Positions 47,111 to 58,387 of a stretch of DNA of 64,000 bases are shown in pieces. This DNA comes from Malus domestica (lineage: Eukaryota > Streptophyta > Magnoliopsida > Rosales > Rosaceae). The notes below the pieces were generated by a model. It saw only the letters and a list, made by a program, of their open reading frames with translations. It was not told the origin of the DNA and searched no databases. How positions within the stretch are numbered: position 1 is the first letter of the stretch; every line of letters starts with the position of its first letter. Location: positions 11,441,501 through 11,505,500 of the forward strand of contig NC_091673.1 in assembly GCF_042453785.1 (NCBI RefSeq), read 5' to 3'. The position numbers and the translations under genes are program-made.

Positions 47111-47190
47111 CCAGTATCTAAACACACCCTCCTTCCCTCCCCTCCCCTTCTGCTATTTTTTATTTTATTTTTTGGGTTTTGGGGATAAAA

Positions 47191-47268
47191 ATGGAGAGAA
47201 AGTATCGTGGTGTTTGCTATCGTGCGCCTCTTGATGAAGCCTTGGATCCCATTAATCTGGATCTTTAG
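47191..47268 (+). CDS. Short open frame in the putative snoRNA transcript
   Basis: ATG at about 47191 gives 25 codons (MERKYRGVCYRAPLDEALDP...) to TAG. No family is recognised. It may be an incidental frame in a snoRNA host transcript; translation is unproven. Confidence 0.2.
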   Translation: MERKYRGVCYRAPLDEALDPINLDL

Positions 47269-47485
47269 GGTTTATGTTCTTTATAAAGAACGAGGAGGTA
47301 GATTTTGTGCAGGAACGTTGAGTCGCTTCGCCTCTGAACAATAACCAGGCTCAGTGAATAACACCCTGCCAAATCCCCTTTTCATTTTTTATTTTTTATT
47401 TTCCATCCGACTGTTTGTTTGTTTATTTTTGCATCTGATATTATATTAAATTGATTTGTTGAAGAATTTGGATTTGCGTAGTGGG

Positions 47486-47562
47486 GGCTCCGATGATGGA
47501 TTAAATCTTCGAGACCTGATCATGGAATTGATGATAACTATAAGCATGGTTTCTGAGGATCC
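47486..47562 (+). ncRNA. Candidate C/D-box snoRNA
   Basis: Ordered boxes: C (GATGATGG, 47492), D' (CTGAT, near 47516), C' (TGATGAT, near 47529) and D (CTGA, 47553). They are bracketed by a short terminal stem (GGCTCC / GGATCC with one mismatch). Guide candidates are the bases before D' (AAATCTTCGAGA) and before D (CTATAAGCATGGTT). The upstream site II/telo-box promoter fits. No rRNA or snRNA target has been assigned. Confidence 0.5.
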
Positions 47563-50109
47563 CTTTAATTTTATTTTTTTATTTTTAAGAATTTTAATTT
47601 TAAAAAAAATATTTATTTGGAGTGAGAAAGTATAGATGATGAAGTCAGCACTGGGCTCTGAGTACATTTGATGCACAAATAATGCAGCCTAGAAAGCTAT
47701 TTCTGATATATTCCAACTTCTCTCTCGTTCTAAATCATTTTCTTAGGAGATGGGTCAGCCACTTGAAGTAAACCAGCAGCAAGCACATCAGCAGATCGTT
47801 CCGTTCCATCTCATGGCGATGCAATGGATGTGAACCCCCAACGATCACAACTTCCTGGCCAACATGAGCCATTTTCTTCACCTGAGCGGGACAGATGAAA
47901 CGATCAAACAAAAATATAAGTGGTTTTGGGTTTATGCATCTCAAAGCACAACAACGAAATTACTTCGGAGGAGAAAGTGAAAGAATTATTCTTGCTTCCA
48001 CATTACTCCATGTACTTTCGGGCTAGGCTTCCCCTTCCTTGTGGTCTAACACACAGCACACAACGGAGTACTTGCACCTTAGAGTAGCATGTAACATATT
48101 CTAGCATTGGCTCTTGGAATACTGTCTGGGAAATACCTTGCTTTGATCACTCGAGCCCATAGAGAATTGGGTTCATGTATTAGACGCCAACATTGCTTTG
48201 CCAACAGGACGAGGTTGAACTCATCCCGGTTCCTAAAACCCTTACCTCCTTCCTTTTCACCAAGCCAATAGAAGCCCAACTAACCGAGTGGATTTTGTGC
48301 TCCCCTTCCTTTTGGCCCCACCAAAACCTGACAACTGCCGAATCGATATCGTTGCACAATTTTTCAGGGAAGCATAATACATTCATGGGATATGCAAGAA
48401 TTGTGAAATCTCGTCCTTGGAATTTCGTTATTTAATTTACGTATTTCATATCTATTAGGTTTTATTAACTATATTTTTGTTAATATTAGAATTTTAATTA
48501 TTTAGTTACAAAGTTTGGTTTTTCATAATTAGTATTAAAGAAAAAAAGAAGAAGAAGAAGAGACTAGAATCTACCAGATGACAGTAGGAGAGAGCCAATG
48601 AGAAAAGAAAGAAAGGATGGGAAATGAGAGAAAGGGTAAGCAGGGGATCTTTGACCCGCACCCTTTTGCGACCCAACCTGGTCGAAAACAATGGAACCTG
48701 TTGGTTCCTCTAGCCAAATTTTGGTGATTTAAGCCGAGCAACCACCTGGGAAACACTCCATGACCTTCCCTTTACCTATTCCACCCAAAAAATTGATGAA
48801 AATGGCTTTGAAATTGTGATACCCGCACGGGTGGGTGCGGGGGTCCCTTGCCATCAATCGACCAATTCTGAAATGATTCCCTTCGATCACCACCGCCTAT
48901 AGCGAGCCCAGGAACAAAGCCCAAACAACTGTAGGGGCGACGGAGCACCGGAGGTGATGGATCGAAGCCACCCATTTCTAAGGTTTCCGGGGGGTTCGAG
49001 GGAAATTAGAGCTTTTTCCGGCCAAATTGGCCTTAGTCATAGGTATGAAATTTGCTCTACTCATTGAGATCTACATTTCTGTGAAATTTGGTAATCTTTG
49101 GAGTTAGTCGGAAAATTGGGTTTCTGTTCGTTGGAAACTGCCACTCGTGGTGGCCAGTGGACCCACAATGTCTTTCTAAGTCCAATTAGATGCCTTGATT
49201 TCATATTTGATATCCATATGATGTGATTTGATTATTTGAACCTAGTTTCACTATGATACATCACTTGATCATTATACGAATCGACAATTCGACCGTTGGA
49301 TCGTCTCCAAACTTTAGTGCGTTATAGCACATAATATTTGAGCACATTAGAAACTGACGGATCGAGAATCTGACATACGGATCCTCCCGAATTGAATATC
49401 TAAGTTTGTAAAACTAATTGTTGACCGCCATTTGAATTGGTGATTGGCGGAGATCTAACCGTTGGATCACAATGAGATTTAAATATCTTGTTCTACGATC
49501 TTAATGAGACTCTTGGGAAGATACGGATATGAAATCCTATATATGAATCTTCCGGATTGAATTATGTAGAATTGTGGACCCCATCTTTGACCGAGAGTTG
49601 ACTTTTGGGCATCATGTCTCGAAACATTCTAAATACTAAAATTAGTACTATAGGAAACTTAAGTGAAGTCTAGTGGGCCTACATTGGATAGAGAGTGAAT
49701 TGAATATATGTGATATGGTTATTACCATGATTTCTTATATTGGTATTATTTGTGAATATGACTTGGTTTTATAATGTGATTTGAAATGTGATTTTATATA
49801 TTTAACCATAGACCTATATTTATTAAACATGATTTGGCTTCTGTATTGATGATGATTGTGAAATGTGATTGATGTGCATATTTGAAATGTGGTTTGATTT
49901 GCATGATTGGTATAATGTGATGAAATGTAAGGGCTAGTAGTGGACCATTAACCCATTGCCATGGGGTTTGTTGTTTCAGAGCTTGTTTCATATCCCATTT
50001 CATTGTTTCATTTCTCGCTTCGTTGATCTGTTCTAAATTTAGTACTTGTGCTTTGTTTCATTTTGTTAAGCCTTTGTAAATTGAGCACTTGGTTCATGTT
50101 TTGTTCTTC

Positions 50110-50500
50110 AAGCCGTTGATATGTTTCTTGGCCTTTCGCTCGGTTCCGTTGAGTGATCCGAAACTGGGTATCTGCTGGGGTTCCATTGAGTGGTCTGGTT
50201 CCTTGCTCCGTCTGGATTTCGTTGAGAGGTCTGGAATCCCTCGTGATCCGCGATTCCGTTGAGTGGTCCAGAATCGTATCTTACCTTGGATTTCATTGAG
50301 TGGTCTGATATCTATTGTACTCCGCGATTCTGTTGAGTGGTCCGGAATCGTATCCACTTGGATTCCATTGAGAGGTCCAAAAACCCTTATATTCTACGAT
50401 TCCCTTGAGTGGTCTGGAATCCCGCTTGGTGTTTTGGTTCCGTTAAGTGTTCCGAAACTTGATGTTGTTGGATTTCATTGAGTGGTCCGAAATCCCATTC
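50110..50500. repeat. Degenerate array of TTCCGTTGAGTGGTCYGGAAT units
   Basis: About ten copies, spaced about 35-45 bp, of GATTCCRTTGAGTGGTC-type units; one stray copy recurs at 51010-51035. In many units TTCC and GGAA lie either side of the core, giving hairpin potential. Confidence 0.75.
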
Positions 50501-50689
50501 TTCAGAGATGTAGGTTTCGGCCGAACATTGTCGCTAGCCCTGCATTTTAATGCTTGGTATATAATATAGATTGATGCGATTGTGGAATGGTGTGGAAAGC
50601 ATGTGTGTACATGATTGGCATACCTGTGTGAATGAGATAATGAAAATTATTATTTGGCTTAGGGTTGATGTGTAACAGTGGTACATGGA

Positions 50690-51010
50690 TGGTCCTGCTT
50701 GGTATATCCGCGATAGGGGACCATACATATTTCATGGGTGATCATGATTAGTATATTCACGATGGGTGATCACCGCCTGCACGATTAGACTATGCATATA
50801 TAGTTCTGCTTGGTATATCCGTGATGGGGGACCATATGTATTAAGGGGTGATCATGCTTAGTATATCCGCGATAGGTGATCACTGTCTGCACGATGAGAT
50901 TATGCTTATGGTTCTGCTTGGTATATCTACGATGTGGGACCATATGCATTCTAGGGGTGATGAGGATTAGTTGTACTTGGTACATTTGAAATAGGCGACC
51001 GTAGTTTAGT
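50690..51010. repeat. About 110 bp tandem repeat built from two related half-units
   Basis: GGTCCTGCTTGGTATATCCG with GGGGACCAT alternates with GATCATGATTAGTATATTC and GGTGATCAC; copies begin near 50690, 50800 and 50909. Each half-unit is flanked by its own complement (GGTCC/GGACC, GTGATCA/TGATCAC), so each half can fold. Confidence 0.75.
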
Positions 51011-52062
51011 TGGATTTCGTTGAGTGGTCTGAAATCCTTACTCTTGCTCACTTCCATAAAGTTAGTCTGGCCCCTAGATTCGAGTGAATATAAATTGTTC
51101 ACAGTAGACATTGTGTTTATAAATTGGATTTATCATGTTATTACTTGGAATCCAGGTAGGGAATTATGTTGAATTCCTTTATTAAATTTTGTGATTTGAT
51201 ATGTGATCTTGTTGACTGATTAACGTACTTAAATGTTAATATCGTGCATATGTGATTCATGGAATTGATTAATTGGAGTGATTGTGGAATGATGTTGGAT
51301 ATGATTGTTATTATTACGATCAGATTAGTTGACCATTGTGACTAGAGAATAATATTGTGCTTTGTTGATTCTTTAATATGTTAAATGCTATGAACTGCGA
51401 ATTTATATGGGAAACATGATGATTTATGTGATGGATGAAATGAAAATGTTGATTGTTATGTGGGATTGCTATGTAGCTTGAAACTAGTAATTTCATGCTT
51501 GTCAAGTTCTAAAAATTGATTGATGAGTGCTATGATTTTCTACTTAAAAGTATTGTGATAAAAGTCGAGCGTAGTGTTTGACGAACTACGAATGGCTTGA
51601 TCCCTGTTTAGGGTACGTAATGCAGCCATAATGTATACAAAAAATTACTACGCAATTGGATCGTGAGAGTGTGTATGGCTCATATCTCGAAAGCAGGGTA
51701 TGATAGAAGTACATGTATTTAGTGATGTCATGTGTTGATCCTGGACGTGTGTCGAGATCGAAACGTGACAGGAATGGCCTGAGTCACAACCTTAATTAAC
51801 ACCTCTCTACTAGCTTGGGATAAGAAATTTTGTTTCCAACCTTGGATTTTTGCAATAACTCGATCCTTGACAAACGCCAAAGCCTACCTCTTAGATTTAC
51901 CCCAAGTCGTTGGCATACCCATATACAATCCAGGGTCTTCCACCATTTGCATACCCAAAACCCCACACAACTCCATCCGAGTCGCGAACGGGATGTTGGC
52001 CCTAAAAAATACATGACTTTTGCATATTAACCTCATGTCCCAACGTTAAGCAATAAGAGTCG

Positions 52063-52671
52063 TGTAACATCCCACATTTACCAATGGAGAGGGGGTGATG
52101 TGCCTTCTATGTACATACCCACCTCCATATAACACGAGGCCTTTTGGGAACTCACTGGTTTCGGGTTCTATCGGAACTCCGAAGTTAAGTGAGTTCGAAC
52201 GAGAACAGTCCTAGGATGGATGACCCATTGGGAAGTTCTCGTGTGAGTACCCAGAAACAAAACAATGAGGGTGTGACTAAGGCCCAAAACAGATAATATC
52301 GTGTTATAGCGGAGTCGAGACTGAGATGTGATAAAATGGTATCAGAGCCACTTTGCCGTGTGATGCGAGTGTGCCGACGAGGACGTTGGGCTCCTAAGGG
52401 GGATGGATTGTAACATCAACCAACAAAAAAAGGGTGATGTGCCTTATATGTACATGCCCACCTCCATATAACATGAAGCCTTTTAGGAACTCACTGGCTT
52501 CGGGTTCCATCGGAACTCCGAAGTTAAGCAAGTTCGGGCGAGAGCGGTCTTAGGATGGGTGACCCACTAGGAAGTTCTCGTGTGAGTTCCCAGAAACAAA
52601 ATGTGATGGCGTGGTCGGGGCCCAAAGTGGACAATATCGTGCTACGGCGGAATCGAGACTAGGATGTGTCA
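52063..52671 (+). mobile_element. Complete Cassandra TRIM retrotransposon (5S rRNA-carrying LTRs)
   Basis: LTRs 52063-52333 and 52409-52671 both begin TGTAACATC, flank a tiny interior of about 75 bp, and are bounded by the 5 bp TSD AGTCG (52058-52062 and 52672-52676). The interior starts with TGGTATCAGAGCC (52337-52349), a PBS for initiator Met-tRNA. Each LTR carries 5S-rRNA-derived sequence (about 52156-52252 and 52497-52593) with AACTCCGAAGTTAAG, the GATGGRTGACCC internal promoter part and GGAAGTTCTCGTGTGAG. It encodes no protein and relies on other elements. Right-flank deletion in LTR 2 replaces its start (CAACCAACAAAAAAAGG). Confidence 0.92.
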
Positions 52672-55600
52672 AGTCGAGGATCCTCACAATTCTGACATTT
52701 CGGTATCGAAGTTGCAAGAGTATGAGGGTATCATCAACAAAGAATAGGTGGGAGAGAGTGGGGCCGTGCATACTAAGTCGAATTCCCTTCAAAAAGTCAT
52801 CCTCCACCACCCTTGTATTAGCCTAGACAAGACGTCACTCACGATGAGGAAAAGGTATGCTGAGAGAGAATCCCTTTGTTGGAAGCCCCTCGACGGTTTA
52901 AATTTCTTCCCATGCTGCCCATTGATAAAGACAAAAAAATACACCATGGATACACATCCCATCACCATGTTGACTTACCACCGGTTGAAACCCATATGGA
53001 GCATAACTGTTTCTAAAAAAATCCCATTCTATGATGTCATAGGCCTTGTTCATATCAATCTTCATTGCTAATTCAAACTTCGTCTTGACTTTTTAGAGTT
53101 TTAGAAAGTGGAAGACCTCATGTGCTACTAGAATATTGTCCTGAATTTATCTTCCCCCAACAAAGGCATTTTGGCTCGGGGAGATCAGGGACGACAACTA
53201 GGGCTCCAGTCAATTAGCTAAGATATTCGATAAGTTTTATATGAATAGTTACAAAGGCTAATCAGACGGAATTGTCCCATCAAAATCGAGTTTGTAACTT
53301 TTGGAATGAAAAAAATATGGGTTGAATTAAGCTTCCTTAGGCTGTCATCACCATTAGCAAAAGCACGAACCATTGCATTTACCTCCCCTTGAATAACATC
53401 CCAGTAGGAGTGGAAAAACACCTCATCGAAACCATCGTGGCTTGAGGCCTGCAGACTACCCATCTGAAAAATGACCATCTTGATTTCAGCTAAATTAATC
53501 GGGCTCGAAAAATGAGAGTTCATCTCCTCAGTGACATATGGTTGTGCACTATTCAAAATCGACTCCCATTCCCGACTGCCCTAAGAGGTGAAGAAACACT
53601 TGAAATGTGCATTGACCACCAGTTGGATATCGACTAATCCCTTCTTCTAATTCTCATGCGCATCTTGCATTTTCTTAATCTTATTGAAGCAGCGGCATTG
53701 GATAGTAGTTTGGTGAAAGAAGCGGGAGTTCGAATCGCCTGTTTGTAGCTATTTGATACGGGATTGTTGATGCTAGAACTTCTCGTCCTTTTCCTCCAAT
53801 TTATCTAGCAGAGCAGCGACACCTTTAATCTCATGTTGGTTTCCTTTGAAATGAGATCTACTTTAGTTCAGAAGATTCCCCTTGCAAAAATTAATGCGCT
53901 GTAGCCAATGGTCCACCTCACCTAAACCACCTATGATACTTCAACTTTTCTCAATCGCCACCCTGCACCCATCCACCTAAGCCCAGAAGGCCTCGAATCT
54001 GAAAAGTTTTTTTCCTTTGGGAATAGCCGGCTCCGTGCTTAAGATTAATGGACAGTGGTCTGAGCCATGCACTATGCCATGAACAACAGAGGTGTTAGGC
54101 CAATGGGATTGCCAGCTTTCATTAACTAGGCCCCAATCAAGAAGTTCATGTACCAAGCTATTATTCCTAGTGCCCTGCCATATGAAGTTTGGGCTGCTAA
54201 AACCCAAGTCAATTAGTCTCATAGTAGACATAAACTTCTAAAGATATCTTGGTCTTGTGTGCAAATCCTCCATGCCGCCTGATTTCTCAAATTCCCATAA
54301 GAACTCATTAAGGTCTCTTCCACAAAACCAAGGGTCAGCAGTGGGCTCCAACACCCTTGTAAGCCAACCCATAACTCCCTCTTGTCTGCCCTATAAGGAG
54401 TGCTATATATCCATGAGTCTTGAAACCAATCACAATGATCATTCTCTCGTATCATGGTATGGATCAAATTCTTAGTCGCAACTTTGATAAGAATTTCCAT
54501 AGAATCGTTCCATTAGAGGCTCAACCTACCAGCCGTCATCACTGGTGGAACATCCCATTCATGAGTATACCCCATTCTCCTTCTCACCCTTTGTAATCTA
54601 TGGCTTTTCATCTTGGTTTCAAATAAAAACACCACAGAGGGTCTATGTTTTCGTATGAGTCCGTGAAGGGCTCAAACCACCATGTTCGACCTTAGACCAC
54701 GACAGTTCCATAAGAGGTGCATCATATCGATTTTACAATTGTTTAAGGTCGGCCGCCACCACCCCAGGGTTCTTTTCCCACCCTTCGCTCCTGACTCTCA
54801 TCCTCAGCAATACCATTAAGGTAGTCCCAGATATTGTCTTCTTCCAACACTGGGACATCTTGCAGGTCATCCTCTGCAAAGATTGCATTCTCAACTGCAG
54901 ACCACTGTTCTCGCATGGACATACCATCAAAACAACATTTTTTCCTTCTTCCTTGTGTTATGCTGCCTTCCCCAGCTTTTGCATTTTTCTTAGGAGATTG
55001 CACTCCTAGATAAGACTTCTTGTCATTGCTTCACTTCAAGCCCATCTATTCAAAGATATTGGGCTTTCCTTGGGCCATCTCCACCTCACATGGAATAGCC
55101 ATATTGGAGATTACAAGATTTGGGAATGGGTCTCCAAAGATCCCCTGCATTATTGGGTTACTAGGTTGGCCACCAGATGGAGATGACTCACCTAATTTGG
55201 GTTTGTAGCAAGGCCCATCCCTCATACATTGTTCCACCAGGTCTTGAATGCTTACACCCCCCTCCCGGGCGGTGGGCTTGAGTATCTGACCTAATCAAAT
55301 TAGGGTAGCCATGCCCAAATCCATCACCCCTCGTAATTATATTATGAGCCTCACGTGGTAAGGTCCCACCAATTGTTACTTGGAAAAAGCAGTTGTGTTC
55401 CTTACTTCTCGCGATGCCAACAAAGAGGGTTTTAGGTTCAGGGAACGTTGGTCTGTAAGCCCTCCCCCTCCCCCCGGTTGGGCTAAAATGAACACTAAGT
55501 GCTGATATGCCCAATTCTTCCACATTTGTAACAAAAGTCTTGGAGCTGTTCATACCTAAATTCAATTCATGAGTCCATATCTCTAGATCTTGGTAGCCAG

Positions 55601-56270
55601 CACCACGTGATGAATGGATTTCCAGTATTAACCAGGGTTTTTTTTACTCTTAGAAACCCTATCGCCGTCATTGGGTCCTCTAGTTCAATGAACTCCCCCA
55701 CCTCGGCTGAGAAACGCTTGGCACTATTCTCAGTGCATAAGTTGAGGGAAGACCTTTTATCTGGGCCACTTCCAAGTAGATTTCCTCTAGAGACATGTTA
55801 CTAGGCCATCTCTTCACATAGAAGTTTTGGTAAGACAGAGAAACCGCTAAATTGTCATTCGCATCGACCTAGTCCCAAATGATATTTTGGGTTTTGCATA
55901 TATAAGCCTTTATCTAAATAGATCTCCATTTTTGGCAACAACAGTTGGAGACATTTTGAAAATATTATCTAGGACTCTAGGTCAACTTTTTGAAAATATC
56001 CAAAGGGTTTCCCATTTTTAATGGCCTCATCTTTTTCCTTTGTCACCTAGAGTCATGTAATAAATATGAACCTTATAAATTTTTAAATGCGTTCATTTTT
56101 GTTATTGTTTATTAAGAAAATGAAGGATTCGAGCTGGAAACCTCTTTTCTACAACTGAGAGAAAAATATTGCTAATTAAACTAAGTGTGTTAGGTTTTAA
56201 CAATGCATAAACAAATCATATTTTATGAATATGATGTAGTTTTTTAGTTGTATAAAGGTAAACTAAGAAT

Positions 56271-56480
56271 GTGATATCCACGGATGGAGAAAATGGAGGA
56301 AGTAATCTGGCATTTCAAGGAGCTAACCATTATTCAATGGAGGGAGGAGAGTTTGGAATTGTTTCTGGGACTGGGGATTTTACATTCTTTAAGGGGTATG
56401 GGATTATGGAAATAGAGTCCATGGATACAGAGAATCATAGATCTGTTCTTAAATTTAATGTCAAACTAAAGCACTACTAG
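56271..56480 (+). pseudogene. Dirigent-protein C-terminal fragment, copy A
   Basis: A 69-residue frame reads ENGGSNLAFQGANHYSMEGG, IVSGTGDFTFFKGYGIME and LKFNVKLKHY-stop. This is the C-terminal third of plant dirigent proteins (GTGxFxxARGYxxxE ... V+xNVxVxHY), which guide stereoselective phenoxy-radical coupling in the cell wall. The signal peptide and N-terminal two thirds are absent, and the upstream DNA is shared non-coding sequence in both copies, so truncation predates the duplication. Confidence 0.7.
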
Positions 56481-57129
56481 TGAAAGTAAACGGCATTTGA
56501 TTTCTATTTGTTTTTGCGAACGGTTGTTATTGACATTGCAAAAAGTTAATCTTCCTCATACAGCCATATTTATAATAGCAACAACACTGCAAAAATGTCG
56601 ACCTCACTCTAACTTATAATAGCAAGTGCTTAGAAATTGTCCCAATTTTACTACTTAGGTGTTGAGTTTGTAAGAAAATACTTACTCATATACTTATAAT
56701 AACAAGTGCTTAAAAATTAAATAATAAACATGCATATTTAAAGTAATGTTGTATTGTATTTTATACTTATCTTGTTTCTCCCACGTTTTTTGTGCAGCCG
56801 ATGTGGGATATGAAACGTATACAAACAGCAAAGTGTAGATGGTATTGCCAAAAGCTAATTGGAACTTCAATTTGAGAAATAAAAGGGGATAATATATACA
56901 AGTGACAAACTAAAATGGCTGTTTTGACGTTTTTGAAACATTGTGTGAAAATTTAAAAGTAAGGCCCCTAGGCAAATTAAAGGAAGAGAATCTAAAAGCA
57001 CATACGAGCTGGGACGAGGAGAGGAGGTCCAAAATAAAAATGAACATCGCTACAAAATTGGCTTCACACAGATTGATTGGTATTGCTTAATATAGGTTGG
57101 GGAATGAAAACTTAAAACTAGGATTTGGT

Positions 57130-57323
57130 GGGTTGTGCCAGGCCCAAGCAATAGTGCAACGCTTGGACGACACACGAAAGCTCTAGTAGCAAGCTACTAA
57201 AATGAGCTCTCACCCTTAAAAAATTAATTTAATATCATGTGGACTATTGGTCCACGTATCAGATATAAAACTGATAAGAACAGATACTACACTTGATCTT
57301 AGCCAAAAGGCCGAGAAAGGTAT
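57130..57323 (-). ncRNA. U2: U2 spliceosomal snRNA gene, copy 1
   Basis: The minus strand starts ATACCTTTCTCGGCCTTTTG at 57323 and continues GCTAAGATCAAGTGTAGTAT. It keeps the branch-point recognition GTAGTATC, a stem-loop TGGACCAATAGTCCA and an Sm-type AATTTTTTAA, and ends ...GGCACAACCC after 194 nt (plant U2 is about 196). U2 pairs with the intron branch site in the spliceosome. The promoter is complete. A 3' box-like CAAATCCTAGTTTTAA follows. Probably functional. Confidence 0.9.
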
Positions 57324-57347
57324 GCTTATGTTAATATTGGGCATTTG

Positions 57348-57397
57348 TTTTTATACGCAGTTCATTCTTCTACTTTCTTCCGTGGTCGATGTGGGAT
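57348..57397 (-). promoter_or_regulatory. U2 copy 1 promoter: USE and TATA
   Basis: Minus strand ATCCCACATCG (57387-57397, about -64 to -74) matches the plant upstream sequence element RTCCCACATCG. GTATAAAAA (57348-57356, about -25 to -33) is the TATA box. This spacing is that of RNA polymerase II-type plant snRNA genes. Confidence 0.85.
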
Positions 57398-57737
57398 TCT
57401 AATGCACTATTTCGAAGTACTCTGTCTGTCCTCGTACTTCAACCCAAGTTCACCTAAGGCCTCTCCGCAGCTCCCGTAAAGCATACCCAGAAAAGCAAAT
57501 GCATTAAGCTAATAAGATAAAAAAACTAGAAAAAATTAGTGAAAGTACATAACTGAAACTACAGCTCTTGGGAAATATGATGAAAACCGAAAGTTGCCCC
57601 CAACAGATTAACAACTTCTTGCGATATTTCCAAACCGCCAAAATTTTCGTACAATTATCCGTTAATGGATGTTTGAGATGATGGCCTTGAGCTTCTTCTG
57701 CAATGCTTCAATTTCTCCTCACCACCAACACCAAGGT

Positions 57738-57768
<31 letters not shown>

Positions 57769-57779
57769 ATAACAGTAAA

Positions 57780-58215
57780 GTTTTGTGCTAAAAATTTCAG
57801 CCAAAGTGAAGGTTACAAGAAGCAAAGGCCTTGAAGAAGCGAAGAATCTCATAAGAACTGTTGGGATTCCATAAAAAACCTCTTCTCCAGCAAAATCTCT
57901 TGAGAATGGCAAATGGGTCAAGCTCATCTGCGGCGCAAGCTTCGAGGATGTGGTTGATATCAGGAACCTTTCTCTGGTTTACACTCTTGCCGGAGATAAT
58001 TAACTAAAATTTAACTGATTTTTTGCTGACTAAGTGAGAATAGATATTGGATTAAATTGATGTTAATTGCTTGACAAACGATTGGTTGCGATTGATTGCA
58101 TAGACTCTGTAGCGGATGTGTCAGTGGTGAGTGCAGTGAACGAGGGGATTGATGCAGCAGTTGGGATTTTCAGTGGAATCACAGCACAGTGTTGCTTGTA
58201 TAAAGGATTATCCAG
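57780..58215 (+). pseudogene. Two-exon fragment of a conserved plant (plastid-like) protein gene
   Basis: First part: AKVKVTRSKGLEEAKNLIRT and after a TAA KTSSPAKSLENG, then KWVKLICGASFEDVVDIRNL and LVYTLAG ending near 58005. After a sequence with intron character a second part (about 58095-58192) reads DCIDSVADVSVVSAVNEGID and AAVGIFSGIT. I recognise this as part of a conserved plant/cyanobacterial protein with a downstream 4Fe-4S region, but cannot name it with certainty. The stop after RTVGIP and the loss of the remainder show it is a pseudogene. It lies between U2 copies 1 and 2. Confidence 0.5.
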
Positions 58216-58387
58216 AGCATCTCCTTCAGGCACTTAAGAGAGGCCGTTTCTTTGGTTGGGAACTGTCAATTGTTCCAATAAATACTTGAGTAATGGGCTA
58301 CGTTTGGCTTCTAAATTCTAACCTAAACTGTGATAATACAAAAAACATAATTAGGTTGGGCTGTTAAAGACTAAACTATGATTTGGT

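Larger units (their letters stand above)
48402..51770 (+). mobile_element. Solo LTR, about 3.4 kb, inserted in the LINE
   Basis: TGTGAAATCTCG ... GAAACGTGACA with 5 bp flanks AGAAT (48397-48401) and GGAAT (51771-51775), one mismatch. Deleting it rejoins the LINE reading (..LIKVVTQAI / LAYPMNVLCFP..). No pol genes and no internal LTR copy are seen, so it is a solo LTR despite its length. Strand is not certain. It contains two tandem arrays listed separately. Confidence 0.75.
48079..55857 (-). mobile_element. Decayed L1-type LINE, split by a solo LTR and a Cassandra TRIM
   Basis: Reading leftwards: ORF1 with a zinc knuckle (DFCYKCGRIGH, about 55510-55560) and DUF4283-like upstream part (AEVGEFIELEDP...). 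ORF2 endonuclease (WNCRGL near 54710; WSPLLTLGFVEE; HGIVHGSDHCPLILS near 54050). Reverse transcriptase (QASSHDGFDEVFFHSYWDVI, LFFVDDTLI near 52730). After Cassandra, a CGVLGMQMVEDPGLYMGMPT-like frame and QGWKQNFLSQASREVLIKVV near 51790. After the solo LTR, AYPMNVLCFPEKLCNDIDSA and FRNRDEFNLVLLAKQCWRLI (48180-48400). Many stops and shifts; dead. The 5' end is cut at 55857 and the 3' end, near or beyond 48079, is not resolved. Confidence 0.85.
55858..57420. repeat. Segmental duplication unit A (U2 locus)
   Basis: 55858-56588 is highly similar to 59190-61468 once two insertions are removed from the latter (MITE 59251-59402, solo LTR 59747-61127). The U2 genes near 57.2 kb and 62.1 kb lie at corresponding places, but the sequence between (56589-57100 versus 61469-62040) differs. 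Confidence 0.75.

Noticed and set aside
52156-52593. Two 5S rRNA genes
   Set aside because: The 5S-like blocks lack intact 5S ends and lie inside Cassandra LTRs with TSD and PBS, so they are not 5S genes.
52550-52810. An 86-codon minus-strand frame
   Set aside because: It is a chimera of LINE reverse transcriptase sequence and the right LTR of Cassandra; not a gene.
57655-57927. 90-codon minus-strand frame
   Set aside because: Antisense of the pseudogene and a CT microsatellite.
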